Shown here piece after piece: positions 9,205-19,048 of a stretch of 64,000 nucleotides of DNA; within the stretch, counting starts at the first letter, position 1, and each line of letters begins with the position of its first letter. Origin of the DNA: Pycnococcus provasolii. Its lineage: Eukaryota; Chlorophyta; Pseudoscourfieldiophyceae; Pseudoscourfieldiales. Made by a program: the position numbers and the translations under genes. The stretch lies in contig CP150566.1 in NCBI GenBank assembly GCA_049487715.1, forward strand, positions 248,001 to 312,000. The letters run 5' to 3'. The notes under the pieces were generated by a model. The model ran no database searches and was not told the DNA's origin. It worked only from the letters and a program-made list of their open reading frames with translations.

Positions 9205-11907
9205 CTAGCCGAGAAGCCTCAGCGTGCAAGGAAGCAGCGCGAACCCGTTCAACAAACCGAACACAACAATCAGCAAGAAGCTCTTGAAGATGTCCTGATA
9301 CGCCGTCGACTTGCTCGCGGCTAAAAGAAGGACCGCAAGAAGCGTCGAGCAACCGCCGTGAAGGACATTCGGTCCGAGAGTCGCAAGTGTCTTCTTCACA
9401 GCCTCCGTACGGCTTTCGCCGTTCACGCTGCGACGCGTGGCAAAGCAGTCGGCGATGTGAGCGCTGTAGTCGATGGAAAATCCAACGCCGAGAACGAGGT
9501 TGACCACGGTTGCGACATTCAGTCGAAGACCCCACAAGCTCATTCCGCCAAGCAGGCAGCAGCAGCACATGCCAACGCTTAGCGTGGTGAAGACTGCGGC
9601 ACTTGGACGGAGCAGTAGGATGGAAACGAGTGCGACGCCACCAAGCGCGCCTCCGATCGTCTGCGATGTGATCTGGTCAATGCGACGGTACCTCTCGAGC
9701 CACTGCCAGTGCGCCGAAAAGACGCGCGCTCCAAGCATCGAAAATCGCGGGTCGTCAGCCACACGTCGAGCTTCGTCCACGCGCCGCACATCCTCGTCCG
9801 GATCCATCGGAACGTCGGCGGTGTACACGACGCGACTTGCAACAATGTCTCCCGACTCGTCGCGCACAACATCCGTGCGAAGGCTGGTCGCGCCCACCTC
9901 GCCCCTTGAAAGAGCTTCGTACCACACGCCACGTTCCATCTCAGCGGGCAGGGCTCGCACCCACGGCAATGCCACGGCCGTGGCGTGCAGCGATCGGATC
10001 GCCTCGAGTGTCTTCGGGTGCGTCGCATTCTGCACCCGACCTGTGAGCACCATTAGGCTCCCGACATTTCCAAAGTGTCTGTCTCTTACCTCGTATGCTT
10101 CAAGGAGGTATGAGTCTTCGGGCAGAAAGGATGCCCAATTAGCGCCACGTCTAATATGCTGTGCGCCAAGCGTATACAGCAACACAGTCATCACGCAGAT
10201 CATCAGGCAGACGACGATGCTGCGCCATGCGATGCGTTCCTCTGGTTCGGGAAACAACGTGGGAACATAGTAGTCACGAAGCAACTTCTCGAGCAGCCCA
10301 TCGTCTTCTTGCCGAGACTGATCTTCGTCATTTTCCGCAGGCTTCGAGGTGACAATGCAAGGTGCAACGTCCAGCCGTCGTCGACGTTGCCTCTTCGCGT
10401 CTAGAACAAGACATGCGGCAAAAGCTGTCGTCTGCAAAATGAACACGAAGATGACAGCCACGCCGGCGACGATGCAGAAGTATCGGATCGCGGGAAGGTC
10501 GATGGCTGCACCGACGGAGAACGCGACCGCATCTGTCAAGCTCGTGAGCAGAACGCTAGGACCCGCCTCCTCGAGAGCACGCGCAAGCCTCTTCGCGTCG
10601 CATGCAGCCTCCATAGACGCGTCGGATGCTACATCCATCGCTCCCTCATCGTCGCTGTCTCGAGCTCTTTCGAAAGCACCGTGCAGAACGAATGTGTCGT
10701 CAACGCCAACACCAATGATGATGAAGACGCTCATAAGACTCAGCTGCGTGAAAGGCAGTCCTGCGAAGGCGCATGCGCCAAATGCCGATCCAAGCGCCAT
10801 TCCCACGGTTATCATCACACTCAGGCCGAGCATGGACTGGCTTCGCACCGCGTCGCGCGGCTTCGCGAAGGCTAGCGAAGTGTACAGGAGCATGACGCCT
10901 ACGGCTCCCATCATCAGCATCGTGTCGCCCTCGAGTGCGCGTTCCTGCTCATCCTGGTAGGACCTCGTCGCCTCGCACGCAACACGAATGTTCTCGGAGA
11001 TGGCTCCTGAGAACCGGCCTCGACAGAGCTGCAGAAACGTCTTCTCGAATGACAGCAGGCTCTCTGTTGACTTTGCACGATCAAGCTCGAAGCTCACGCG
11101 AACGGCCGCTGCGTTGTTCTCTCGTGTATCAATCCCGGCAGCAAGAACATCAACGGGCGCCGGCAGAATGTCCGAGGCGTTCAGCACGTTAGCCCAAGTG
11201 AGCGAGGTGGCGTTGTGCTCAAACGGGGTTAGCACGGAGGCTGTGACGCACCGCATCGACTTACGAGCGCACACGTCGTCGTATAGAGGGATTTGTGTGG
11301 TGAGCCGGTGCACGTCAGCTGCAGCTTGAAGCAATTTGCTGCCCATGTTGTTGTTGTTGTCGTTGTTGTTGGTGATGGTGGTGGCCTCTAAATACACGGT
11401 TGCCGTTCGGTTCCACGCGCCGAAGTGGTCTCTGACGAACACCTTGTCTTTCCATGCACGGCTATGTCTCGGGTACCAAAGCTTTTCAAAGTCATTCTCA
11501 GCCTTAAGCATGATATTGCCAGCACAGCAAGCCACAACGAACGCAACAGTCGCTATCACCGTAAGCATCGGCCTGGCACCTACGGCGAGTCCTAACGCGC
11601 GGAACGCGCGCCGAGTTAAGGTTCGCGTGCACGTCGATACAGCACTTGCCCAGTGTGCAAGGTGGTTGTGCCAGGTTGGCGCTGTTGTTGCGGAGGTTGA
11701 AACTTGTGCATGACTCGAAGCATCGCCCTCCTCTTTTACCTTTACCGTCATCTCAAGCTCATCGCAAGCTTGCAAGCTGTTGTTTTCCTCGATCTTTGGA
11801 TTGGGTAGCGCCGCCGGCGCGGGACAAGGAGCTTCCGTGCCGGCCTGAACGTCCGAAAGTGAGAGTCCGGCGGGTGGTGGTGGTGGTGGTGGTGACGCCA
11901 CCACCAT
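9205..11907 (-). CDS. Patched/NPC1-like RND permease with sterol-sensing domain
   Basis: A 900-aa membrane protein. A Pro-rich cytosolic N-terminus leads to TM1 (about 114-131), a lumenal domain with several NxT/S sites, then a sterol-sensing domain (about 329-510) with GVGVDDTFVL (399-408), the RND Asp motif of TM4. A second bundle carries GVGFSIDYSAHI near residue 845, the equivalent motif of TM10. This is the architecture of Patched-domain (PTCHD/NPC1-like) proteins, proton- or sodium-coupled lipid transporters. Cargo cannot be told. The start at 11907 (MVVASPPPP) was preferred over open frame up to 12030 lacking family features. Confidence 0.85.
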   Translation of the reverse strand: MVVASPPPPPPPAGLSLSDVQAGTEAPCPAPAALPNPKIEENNSLQACDELEMTVKVKEEGDASSHAQVSTSATTAPTWHNHLAHWASAVSTCTRTLTRRAFRALGLAVGARPMLTVIATVAFVVACCAGNIMLKAENDFEKLWYPRHSRAWKDKVFVRDHFGAWNRTATVYLEATTITNNNDNNNNMGSKLLQAAADVHRLTTQIPLYDDVCARKSMRCVTASVLTPFEHNATSLTWANVLNASDILPAPVDVLAAGIDTRENNAAAVRVSFELDRAKSTESLLSFEKTFLQLCRGRFSGAISENIRVACEATRSYQDEQERALEGDTMLMMGAVGVMLLYTSLAFAKPRDAVRSQSMLGLSVMITVGMALGSAFGACAFAGLPFTQLSLMSVFIIIGVGVDDTFVLHGAFERARDSDDEGAMDVASDASMEAACDAKRLARALEEAGPSVLLTSLTDAVAFSVGAAIDLPAIRYFCIVAGVAVIFVFILQTTAFAACLVLDAKRQRRRRLDVAPCIVTSKPAENDEDQSRQEDDGLLEKLLRDYYVPTLFPEPEERIAWRSIVVCLMICVMTVLLYTLGAQHIRRGANWASFLPEDSYLLEAYEVRDRHFGNVGSLMVLTGRVQNATHPKTLEAIRSLHATAVALPWVRALPAEMERGVWYEALSRGEVGATSLRTDVVRDESGDIVASRVVYTADVPMDPDEDVRRVDEARRVADDPRFSMLGARVFSAHWQWLERYRRIDQITSQTIGGALGGVALVSILLLRPSAAVFTTLSVGMCCCCLLGGMSLWGLRLNVATVVNLVLGVGFSIDYSAHIADCFATRRSVNGESRTEAVKKTLATLGPNVLHGGCSTLLAVLLLAASKSTAYQDIFKSFLLIVVFGLLNGFALLPCTLRLLG

Positions 11908-12135
11908 GACTTGAGTGAGAGAACTCAGATGCGACTGGCAGTCGCAACAACGCACGACGACGACGATGTTTCGCGCGATCGGCGTCGGATAATATGTATG
12001 ATGGGGGAGGGGCGTTATTCTCGGCCGCAAAATCGGTGCCCGAAATCTGTGGCAATGCGGTGGTTGGCCACACGTGACCTCCCATGGCGTGTGCGCTGGA
12101 GTGAAAAGAGTGAAAAGTGAATCATCAAAGTGTTG

Positions 12136-13164
12136 TTACAAGTCGGCTTGTGCCTTCAATAAAGGGCAAGACGTCGTCTCTGAGGATGCAGATGAGCAGT
12201 CGCCGGCGCCGGCGCGACGCGGGCACGTCGCAACGCACGCGCTCAGCAGGCTCGGATCGTCTGCGGGTGCCTTCTGCCCGAACGTCATGACACACGTTCC
12301 CTCCTCCACGTCCGGCGTGAGCGTGACGTCGACGCCGAACGCCTCCTCGAAGAACTGCTGCGTTGGTAGTTTGCAAAAGTTTATGCAGCTGCCGGTGCAC
12401 CCGCTCTCCTCCAAGTAGCGGCACTTTTTGAGCTCCACCGCGGCGAGCGCTCCGTCACCTTCGCGCGGCACAGCCTCGCACGGCCCGACGAGCCACGCGA
12501 ACGCCCTGACCGTCGTCCACGCCATCATTTCGTCGATGAACTGCGAGGGTGGAAAAATCAACTTGAAGAGTTTTCGCACGACGGGTGGGATGAGCGAGAG
12601 CAGTGTGTCAACGACGAGTCTGTGTTGCTGCGGTATCGTTCTCTGCTGTCCGATGCAGTCTGCGATGGCGACTAATCTTGCGTACCCCTTGACGTTCGGG
12701 TCAATTTTTTCATGGCTGTTGACGGCGTTCTCCAGCTTGCTATTGAAGAGCGCTATGATGGCCAAGTCGATCGCGCCGTCGACGTAACGGGTCTTCAGAG
12801 TGGTGTTTTCCATAGAGGTACCAACGGTCTCTGACCCATCATCAGAGCACAAGTCATCCCCAGAAACGGAAAGCTGCGACGAGGGAGGATCCGAAGACTG
12901 CTCTCTGAACTCACGAGAACAAGGCGAAGGGTAGTAGGTGGCGGAAGATCCAAACGAATACGAAACCGTTTCCGTTTCCTGTGAACCAGCATGTGAACCC
13001 CCACTCTGTGAAGCATCATCAGACCGTGAGGAGGAAGGAGAATCGTGAACGACAGACGCGACCACCACACAAGGTCGAGAGCGAGATCGAGAGCGACGCT
13101 GCACACGTGACCGCCACCGACACAAACCTGACACTGAAGTAGAACAAGAAGTGCAACGAGACAT
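12136..13164 (-). CDS. D27-like: DWARF27-like beta-carotene isomerase (DUF4033)
   Basis: The 342-aa protein has a Ser/Arg-rich plastid transit-like N-terminus, a Ser-rich linker and, from about residue 125, a D27 domain. The Cys-rich core KCRYLEESGCTGSCINFCKL followed by PTQQFFEEAFGVDVTLTPD and CVMTFG matches the DUF4033 signature. Plant D27 is an iron-dependent plastid enzyme that isomerises carotene; algal members are more diverse. The C-terminus is extended and Cys-rich. The start is uncertain: the frame stays open to 13341, with ATGs at 13341 and 13164; the latter gives the better transit peptide. It is divergent from the RAD51D-like gene. TGTAA follows the stop on the coding strand. Confidence 0.82.
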   Translation of the reverse strand: MSRCTSCSTSVSGLCRWRSRVQRRSRSRSRPCVVVASVVHDSPSSSRSDDASQSGGSHAGSQETETVSYSFGSSATYYPSPCSREFREQSSDPPSSQLSVSGDDLCSDDGSETVGTSMENTTLKTRYVDGAIDLAIIALFNSKLENAVNSHEKIDPNVKGYARLVAIADCIGQQRTIPQQHRLVVDTLLSLIPPVVRKLFKLIFPPSQFIDEMMAWTTVRAFAWLVGPCEAVPREGDGALAAVELKKCRYLEESGCTGSCINFCKLPTQQFFEEAFGVDVTLTPDVEEGTCVMTFGQKAPADDPSLLSACVATCPRRAGAGDCSSASSETTSCPLLKAQADL

Positions 13165-13619
13165 CCTGAGAAGGAGTGCCCTAGAGGACACTAACACAAA
13201 CCCGTGAGCGTGAGAACTCGCGTGAGGATGGGAGGCTGAGACGATGACGACGCACATTAAAAGACGAGAGCGAGATCGGAAGATGGGGCAGCAGCACCAT
13301 GGAAGGCGCCATGATACCTTTTCAAATACAGTAAACGACAAGAAGAAATGACGTCACTGCTCAGCGGACAGTGAGTGGGGAACTGGGGACGGGAACCCCG
13401 AATAGGATAGGAAACGAGGGATCAGAGGGTTAGGGGTTAGGATCAGAGGATTAGGGGTTAGGTCGAGGGCGATTAGGGGTTAGGCAATGCTGGGGGTCTG
13501 GGACACCTGTCTGGGGAGGTTGTCTGGGTTCAAACTCTCCGGAGCGTTGTTGTTCGAGACTCTCCCGCCCATTATTAATGATTTGCCTGCCCTGACAAGT
13601 GACAGCCTGATAAGATAAG
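13165..13619. other. Spacer between divergent D27-like and RAD51D-like genes
   Basis: It contains AACCCCGAA at 13394-13402 and several TTAGGGGTTAGG units between 13427 and 13482, a degenerate telomere-type tract. The part nearest 13165 may be coding if the D27-like gene starts at 13341. No other gene is apparent. Confidence 0.6.
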
Positions 13620-14594
13620 ATGCCCGCGCTTTCTTTCATGGGCATGTGTGTGTCGAAGAGTGCTGCTGCTGCTGCTGATGCTGCTGGTCCTAATGATACT
13701 CCTCATCACACGCTTTTGAGCTCGTTGAAGATGTCCGGGTTTCGGACACTCGAGCAGTGCGCGTTCCACCCAGCTTCGTCGACGCGCGCTTTTGCCATCA
13801 TCAACCAGCAAAATACTACGTCGCCGAACTCTGTACCACTTACAGGTAACGATACCAACATCAAATCCGTGCTCTTGAAAGGGATCAAAGATCTCGCGGC
13901 TTCAGCGACGTGGATGCGCCTTTCAGCAGACTCGACTTCCACGACAACAAACGAACAGGCAGAAGCTCTCTCAACACGACTCGACGAAGTGGACGCGGCA
14001 CTCGAACATCGCGGACTCAGGCGAGGCGTAGTCACGGAACTGTGCGGACCTTCCGCGTGCTACAAAACGCAAATATGCCTCAACGCGTGTGTGTCGGCAC
14101 TCGCTCAGCCGACGGGCGACGTCGTGTACGTAGACACGTCGCGAGGGTGCTCTGCACAGCGTCTGCGGGACCTCGTGAAGGGTGCGGGCGTCGCCGAAGG
14201 CGAACTGGCTCGCGTGAGTGTGGCACGCCCCGCGGACGTAATCGAAGTCTTGCGCTTGTTGGACGACGTCGTCGAGCACAAGCGTGAACTCGCGCTGCTC
14301 GTCGTCGACTCGGCAGCATGCGTGCTTGCGCCGATTGTAGGCGCAAGCACGCCGCAAGCCGCTGCGCTCGTGCAGGCGGTGGGGCTGCGGTTGCGTCGCG
14401 CCGCGCACGAGACGGGTGCTGCCGTGGTGGTAACGAACCACGCCGTGCGCGGCCCCGCCGCTTCGCGTCACGGCGGCGATGCGCCGCTCGTCGCCGCGCT
14501 TGGGCAGGCGTGGCTGAGCGCGCCGCACACGCGCGTCATGCTGACGCTCGACTCGGCGACGAATGCGTTGAAGGCGCGCGCGACGGTTTTGTAA
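13620..14594 (+). CDS. RAD51D-like: RAD51D-like recombinase paralogue with altered Walker A
   Basis: A 324-aa RecA-fold protein. The N-terminal part (about 30-65) resembles the small helical domain of RAD51D. The ATPase core includes LRRGVVTELCGPSACYKTQI (Walker A region 143-150), VVYVDTSRGCSAQRLRDL, LALLVVDSAACVLAPIVGAS (Walker B) and TGAAVVVTNHAVRG, closely following RAD51D order, with ALGQAWLSAPHTRVML near the end. RAD51D acts in the BCDX2 complex in homologous recombination. Tyr148 replaces the second Gly of GxxxxGKT, so ATP binding may be impaired. Starts at 13620 or 13731 are both possible. TGTAA occurs right at the end of the gene. Confidence 0.82.
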   Translation: MPALSFMGMCVSKSAAAAADAAGPNDTPHHTLLSSLKMSGFRTLEQCAFHPASSTRAFAIINQQNTTSPNSVPLTGNDTNIKSVLLKGIKDLAASATWMRLSADSTSTTTNEQAEALSTRLDEVDAALEHRGLRRGVVTELCGPSACYKTQICLNACVSALAQPTGDVVYVDTSRGCSAQRLRDLVKGAGVAEGELARVSVARPADVIEVLRLLDDVVEHKRELALLVVDSAACVLAPIVGASTPQAAALVQAVGLRLRRAAHETGAAVVVTNHAVRGPAASRHGGDAPLVAALGQAWLSAPHTRVMLTLDSATNALKARATVL

Positions 14595-14664
14595 ATTACG
14601 TGTAAAATACAGTATTGCAGTATTGTTTTCATCATTTATTACATTATTATTATTGAGTGTTCAC

Positions 14665-15678
14665 TCAACAGTCAACTAGAGACCGAGGGCTAATGTCGTT
14701 GTTCTTTGTGGCACGCAGCAGTGTGCGCACGAGCGCGTCCGCGGTCGCATTCAGCTGCGCGTCACGAGAGATCGTCGCATTTCCATCAATAAGTGGACGA
14801 TCGCGAAGGCGCGATCGTCCACTCGGATCGTAGCTGCCAAATTGCTGATGATTGCCTCCTATGATGCTCGTGAATGTCGTGTGTACGGGAAGCCGATTCA
14901 GGTTGTCGACAAAATTCGTCAAATTTATCGAAAGATCACGATTTCCTGTAATGACGGCAGCGTGAAGGTGGTCATCTTCCTCGAAATTTGGCACTGGGAC
15001 CGGACACTGAGGCATCTTCGTGATGTACGAGCCAATCACGCCGAGCGCGACGACGCGCGGACTTGTGCCACACAACAAGGTTGCTGCCACAGCATAGCTC
15101 GCTCCTACACCGCCGTAAGAATGACCTGCGACCATCCAAGCCGTCACGTTGGGGAAGAAGGCGTTCGTGACCGCTTCTAGCGTCATCCCATTGCAGTCAG
15201 TTGCCAAATCATTGGGGAAGACGGGCACGATCACGTTGACACCACGCGAAGCGAGCTTGCTCGCGAGAACGCTGTAGGATCTCGGATCCACGAATGCGCC
15301 GTTGTAGAGAACAATTCCCATGATGTCGCTCGTCGTCGCATTCGCCATCGTCGTCGTCGCTGGCCACGCAAATGCGCACGTCGTGCAGTTGCCTTGCATT
15401 TCCCACGCCTTGAATCGTAGTTTGGATACGCAGTCATCGTCGCACGCGTACGGCATGGCTTTGAGCGCTTCGGGTAGTGGCGAGGACGTGTACTTGGGCT
15501 CGCCCTTTCCGTTCGAGTAGGACGAGACGGGGAGCGGCTGAGCTTCCACCACTCCTACTGCTGGAGCACCATCATGATGATGATGATGACGATGATGATA
15601 GAGGGGCAGCACTGCCGATGGCGTGATGACGGCGAGAAGCACCGTCAAAGTTACCCCCAAGGATGTTGTTGACGCCAT
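14665..15678 (-). CDS. Secreted alpha/beta hydrolase (ABhydrolase_5-like)
   Basis: A 337-aa protein with an N-terminal signal peptide (TSLGVTLTVLLAVITPSAVL), a His-rich low-complexity patch, and an alpha/beta-hydrolase fold. The nucleophile elbow is GHSYGG with Ser187; GGNHQQFGSY with His277 matches the catalytic His segment GGNHAQFG of the ABhydrolase_5 group. LYNGAFVDPRSYSVLASKLA is the oxyanion-side helix. Several NxT/S sites and Cys pairs (CDDDC, CTTC) fit a secreted or endomembrane enzyme. Substrate unknown. The start at 15678 is the ATG that gives the signal peptide. It converges with the RAD51D-like gene; only 70 bp separate the two stops. Confidence 0.8.
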   Translation of the reverse strand: MASTTSLGVTLTVLLAVITPSAVLPLYHHRHHHHHDGAPAVGVVEAQPLPVSSYSNGKGEPKYTSSPLPEALKAMPYACDDDCVSKLRFKAWEMQGNCTTCAFAWPATTTMANATTSDIMGIVLYNGAFVDPRSYSVLASKLASRGVNVIVPVFPNDLATDCNGMTLEAVTNAFFPNVTAWMVAGHSYGGVGASYAVAATLLCGTSPRVVALGVIGSYITKMPQCPVPVPNFEEDDHLHAAVITGNRDLSINLTNFVDNLNRLPVHTTFTSIIGGNHQQFGSYDPSGRSRLRDRPLIDGNATISRDAQLNATADALVRTLLRATKNNDISPRSLVDC

Positions 15679-16769
15679 GGATTGGAAGGATGAATTGAGA
15701 GGTGGTCGCGAAGTGAAAACTGTGTGAAAAATGAAAATGTGCCGTAATTCTACACTTTATTTTCACCCCTCGGTCGGGGCGCGGGGTAACAAGTGGTTTG
15801 CGCTCTATTCCGGGATACCTCGCTGCACCATTTCCCATTAAAAGGAGAAACTGCGGGAGCCCGTCGGGATCCCAGCTCGAACATGCAGCAAATAAAGTGT
15901 GCAATCATGGTCACCGGAAGAGTTGGAGGCCTGGAGCTCTTACCTCGAAAGCGAACAACATCTTTTAACGAACAACCTAAACGTCGGCGTCACGAATGCA
16001 AGGATTGCCGCGCTCCACCTCCACCTCCGCCTCCGCCACCGCCGCCGCCTCCGCCGCCGCCTATGTATTACAGTATGCTTGGAATGGTCAATGGTGGCAC
16101 GCGCCCTCTGGCCGTTGCCCCTAATACAGTAAAGCGTACCACAATCCCTACCGTACTGTGTTTTTGCCATTCGTGAAGACAACACGCTGACTTAATCAAA
16201 ATGAATATAAATTTTAAATTTCGCATCCATTTGGTTTGTTTTGTTCTAACGCTCGTTTGCCTGCGTACGAGATAACCATTCTTCAACAAGACCACCTGCC
16301 CAGCCATATTTGCGAAGAAGGGAATGATGGAGTGAACACGCGCGTGACCCGATTGACCCGATTGACCCGCGCGTCGGCGCGTGACTCGAATTGCTTTGGT
16401 CGAGCGATTAGGTCGGCGAAATGCGAATGCCTTTCCCATCCAAGGGGGGAAGTGCTTTGCTTTGGGAGAACTCGATCGGTTAGGTCGGCGAAATACCTTT
16501 CGCATCCCATCCAAGGGGGGAAGTGCTTTGCTTTGGGAGAACTCGCGATTAGATACGTCGGAGAAATGCTACCCTAATGCCTTTCCCATCTACTTTTAAA
16601 GTACCCCCCGGGGGATCCTTTTTGGAGCTTCCCTTCTCGCCCTTCGCCTCGGCCTCTGCTTGAATTTTCCAGATATTGAATTGACGAACGTTGACCAAAG
16701 GCGTCCCCCCCTCCTCCCCCTTTGCTAGGTGCCTCCTACCTTAAAACTTTAGCATTCTAGAAATCCGCC
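15679..16769. other. 1.1 kb spacer with a Pro-codon microsatellite and a 71-bp duplication
   Basis: No convincing gene. Short open frames exist on both strands but lack family features. The spacer has a CCGCCx microsatellite around 16017-16062, a tandem duplication at 16408-16545, and a GC-rich short palindrome near 16605-16616. Confidence 0.5.
16408..16545. repeat. Tandem duplication with 71-bp period
   Basis: Two adjacent copies begin TTAGGTCGGCGAAAT and contain CATCCAAGGGGGGAAGTG and GCTTTGGGAGAACTCG. The second copies of these blocks lie 71 bp after the first. A third partial start (GATTAGATACGTCGGAGAAAT) follows at about 16547. Confidence 0.8.
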
Positions 16770-18968
16770 ATGTCGTCGTCGTCGTCGGCCTTGCCCTTGC
16801 CCTTGCCCTTGAAAGTGAGGTGATCGGGGTGGGTTAGGGCCTGTCAAGGTGGTGGGTGACCGGCCTCAGTCCGCAGCACACAGAGGTCTCTCCGGCTCTG
16901 CTCCGGCCGCAGGTACTCGCTTCCTGCCGTCTTGTTACACGCGCAACAAAAACAAGCAGCTACAACGATACAGGCGTCGTACAGGGCCTCGGCAGAACGG
17001 AAACGACTCGTGCAGCAAGGGGTCAAGGTGAAAACGCCTGCAGAACTTAAAGCACGCGAGACCTCAAACCAAGACAGAGAAAATGAACATGGAGGGGCAG
17101 AAAGTATACAACAGACGGTTCTCCCAGAAGGATGGGTCGCGTACTTCGACGATACGTACGCGCGAGAGTTCTACTACAACACCACAACGGGAGAAAGCTC
17201 GTGGGTGCCACCGGAGGGGACGAAGATCGTCACCACCACGCAGAAGAACTCTGCTGAAGATAGCGATAACAACATGTACGCTGACGACTCGTTCGCCACA
17301 GATCCAGAGGAGGCTGGTGTGGACGACGACGACAGTGACACGGATGAGAATGAAGAAGATGACGACGACGACGAAGACGACGAGTTGAAGTCGTCAGACG
17401 ATGACGACGACGACGAAGATGAAGATGGAGAAGAAGAAGAAGAAGAAGAAGACAACACAGGCGGTGAAAAGCAGCTCAAAAACAAAGAGCGTTCGGCTCT
17501 CTCGCCCACGAACAAGTCGTCTGCAGACCTGGACGAGCTCGAGGCGCAGCTTGCTGCACTCGCGGCGGAAAATGCTCAGGATCAAACCGAATTCAACATA
17601 GACGCAATAGAGCAAGGCGCAGCCACACTCATTCAGTCACACGTGCGCGGCTCGATGGCACGGAAGGAAACATCACGTCGGCGGCAGCACAAGCGAGAAA
17701 ACGAAGCGGCGGTGCGCATCCAAGCAAGCTTCCGCGGCTCAAACGTTCGCCGTGGGCTTGTCAAGCAAGCGCCGCCACCACCACCACCTCCCGACGTGCC
17801 TTCACCAGCTGGACCGCCTCCGCCACAGCCACCACTATCCGCTGATCTGCCGCGGCCGCCAGCCGCTCCTGCCGCTGTCTCCGCCGCGCTTTCCATGCAC
17901 CTGCCGGCGGCAACCGCGCAACCCGCGCTCCCACGAGAGCTAAGCTTCACGGCAATGCGCCCCGCACCAATCAACATTCGACCCGCGCATGCCGCTTCGC
18001 AGGCTACTGCGGCGCAGGCGAGCATGGCAATGCGATCGACAGTACTCGAAGACAAAATCGTCAGTCACCTTCAGGCAGGTCGTTACCACAAGCTGCCATC
18101 CTGCCTGACACAGGCGTCCGCCATCGGTTGGCCAGCGAACAACACTCTCGTCGTGTCCTCGGAGAAGAGCCTCGAGTTGCTCGCAATCGCAGGACGCTTC
18201 CGCCGCGCTTGCCGCAAGCACGCGACGGCGCGGATGCGTGAGCTATTTGAGGAAGCGGAGGCGCTGGAAGTCGGACGCTCGAAGTCGCCCGTGCAGATGG
18301 CTCGTTCGAAGGCGAAGCAGGCGCTTGCCGCCTTGGACGTCTTTGCGATCGCTCGAGAGGCGGCACATCGAGAGAATGTACAGGAATTGAAGGCGGCGAA
18401 GGAACGAGCGACGATCAAGGGGTACACGCTTGTGGCGGAGTATGCCGATGGTGTGCTTAAGCACATACAGGGTCAGCGCCATGTGCGACAGTGGCTCAAG
18501 CAAAAGGAGAAGGAGAGCCGCGATAAGGCCAAGTCGGACAAGCGTGCCGCGCGTGCGGAGCGTCCGATTGCTGTCGTGAACCGTCTTCAAGAGCGCGAGG
18601 CGCAGAATGCCAGCGCATTCCGGCGATGGAAGAAGGTGAAGCGGAAAGAGGCGAGGGCCAACGCGAAGAATGAGATTACACCCACGGCGCTATCAGAGCA
18701 AGTGCGCGCCAGTGTAGCCGCTGGCACGAGCGTGCTGAACAACTGGCAGATGAAGAGTCTCTTGCATCGTGAGATGCAAGCGCGAGCGCGCAACGACAAC
18801 GAGTTCAAGAAGTGGAAGGCACGCAAAGACGCGCAGGAGGCTATGGAGCGTCTGCAAGCGCAGAAGGCAAAGATGCAGGAGAATCGCGGTACGACGGGTG
18901 CGATGCGTGCCACTCACGAGGCGGTGCGAGCCGCATACATGTTGAGAAGGCCGTTGTTCGAAGTGTAA
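16770..18968 (+). CDS. IQ- and WW-domain coiled-coil protein
   Basis: The main frame covers 16884-18968. A proposed first exon 16770-16814 with a 69 nt intron (GTGAGG...ACAG) supplies an ATG and keeps phase, giving 709 aa; this 5' model is inference. The protein has an IQ motif near the start (AATTIQASYRASAERKRL), a WW domain (LPEGWVAYFDDTYAREFYYN, then ESSWVPPEG), a long Asp/Glu tract, two further IQ motifs (AATLIQSHVRGSMARKE and AAVRIQASFRGSNVRRG), a poly-Pro segment and a basic coiled-coil C-terminus with FRRWKKVKRKE and FKKWKARKD repeats. Such IQ/WW architecture suggests a calmodulin-binding cytoskeletal or ciliary protein. No family name can be given. Confidence 0.75.
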
Positions 18969-19048
18969 CATAGCACGGTACATACATACACTGTTATTGA
19001 AGAAACGAAACGAAACGGAAAAAATAATGGCCGTGTTGATGGATATCG

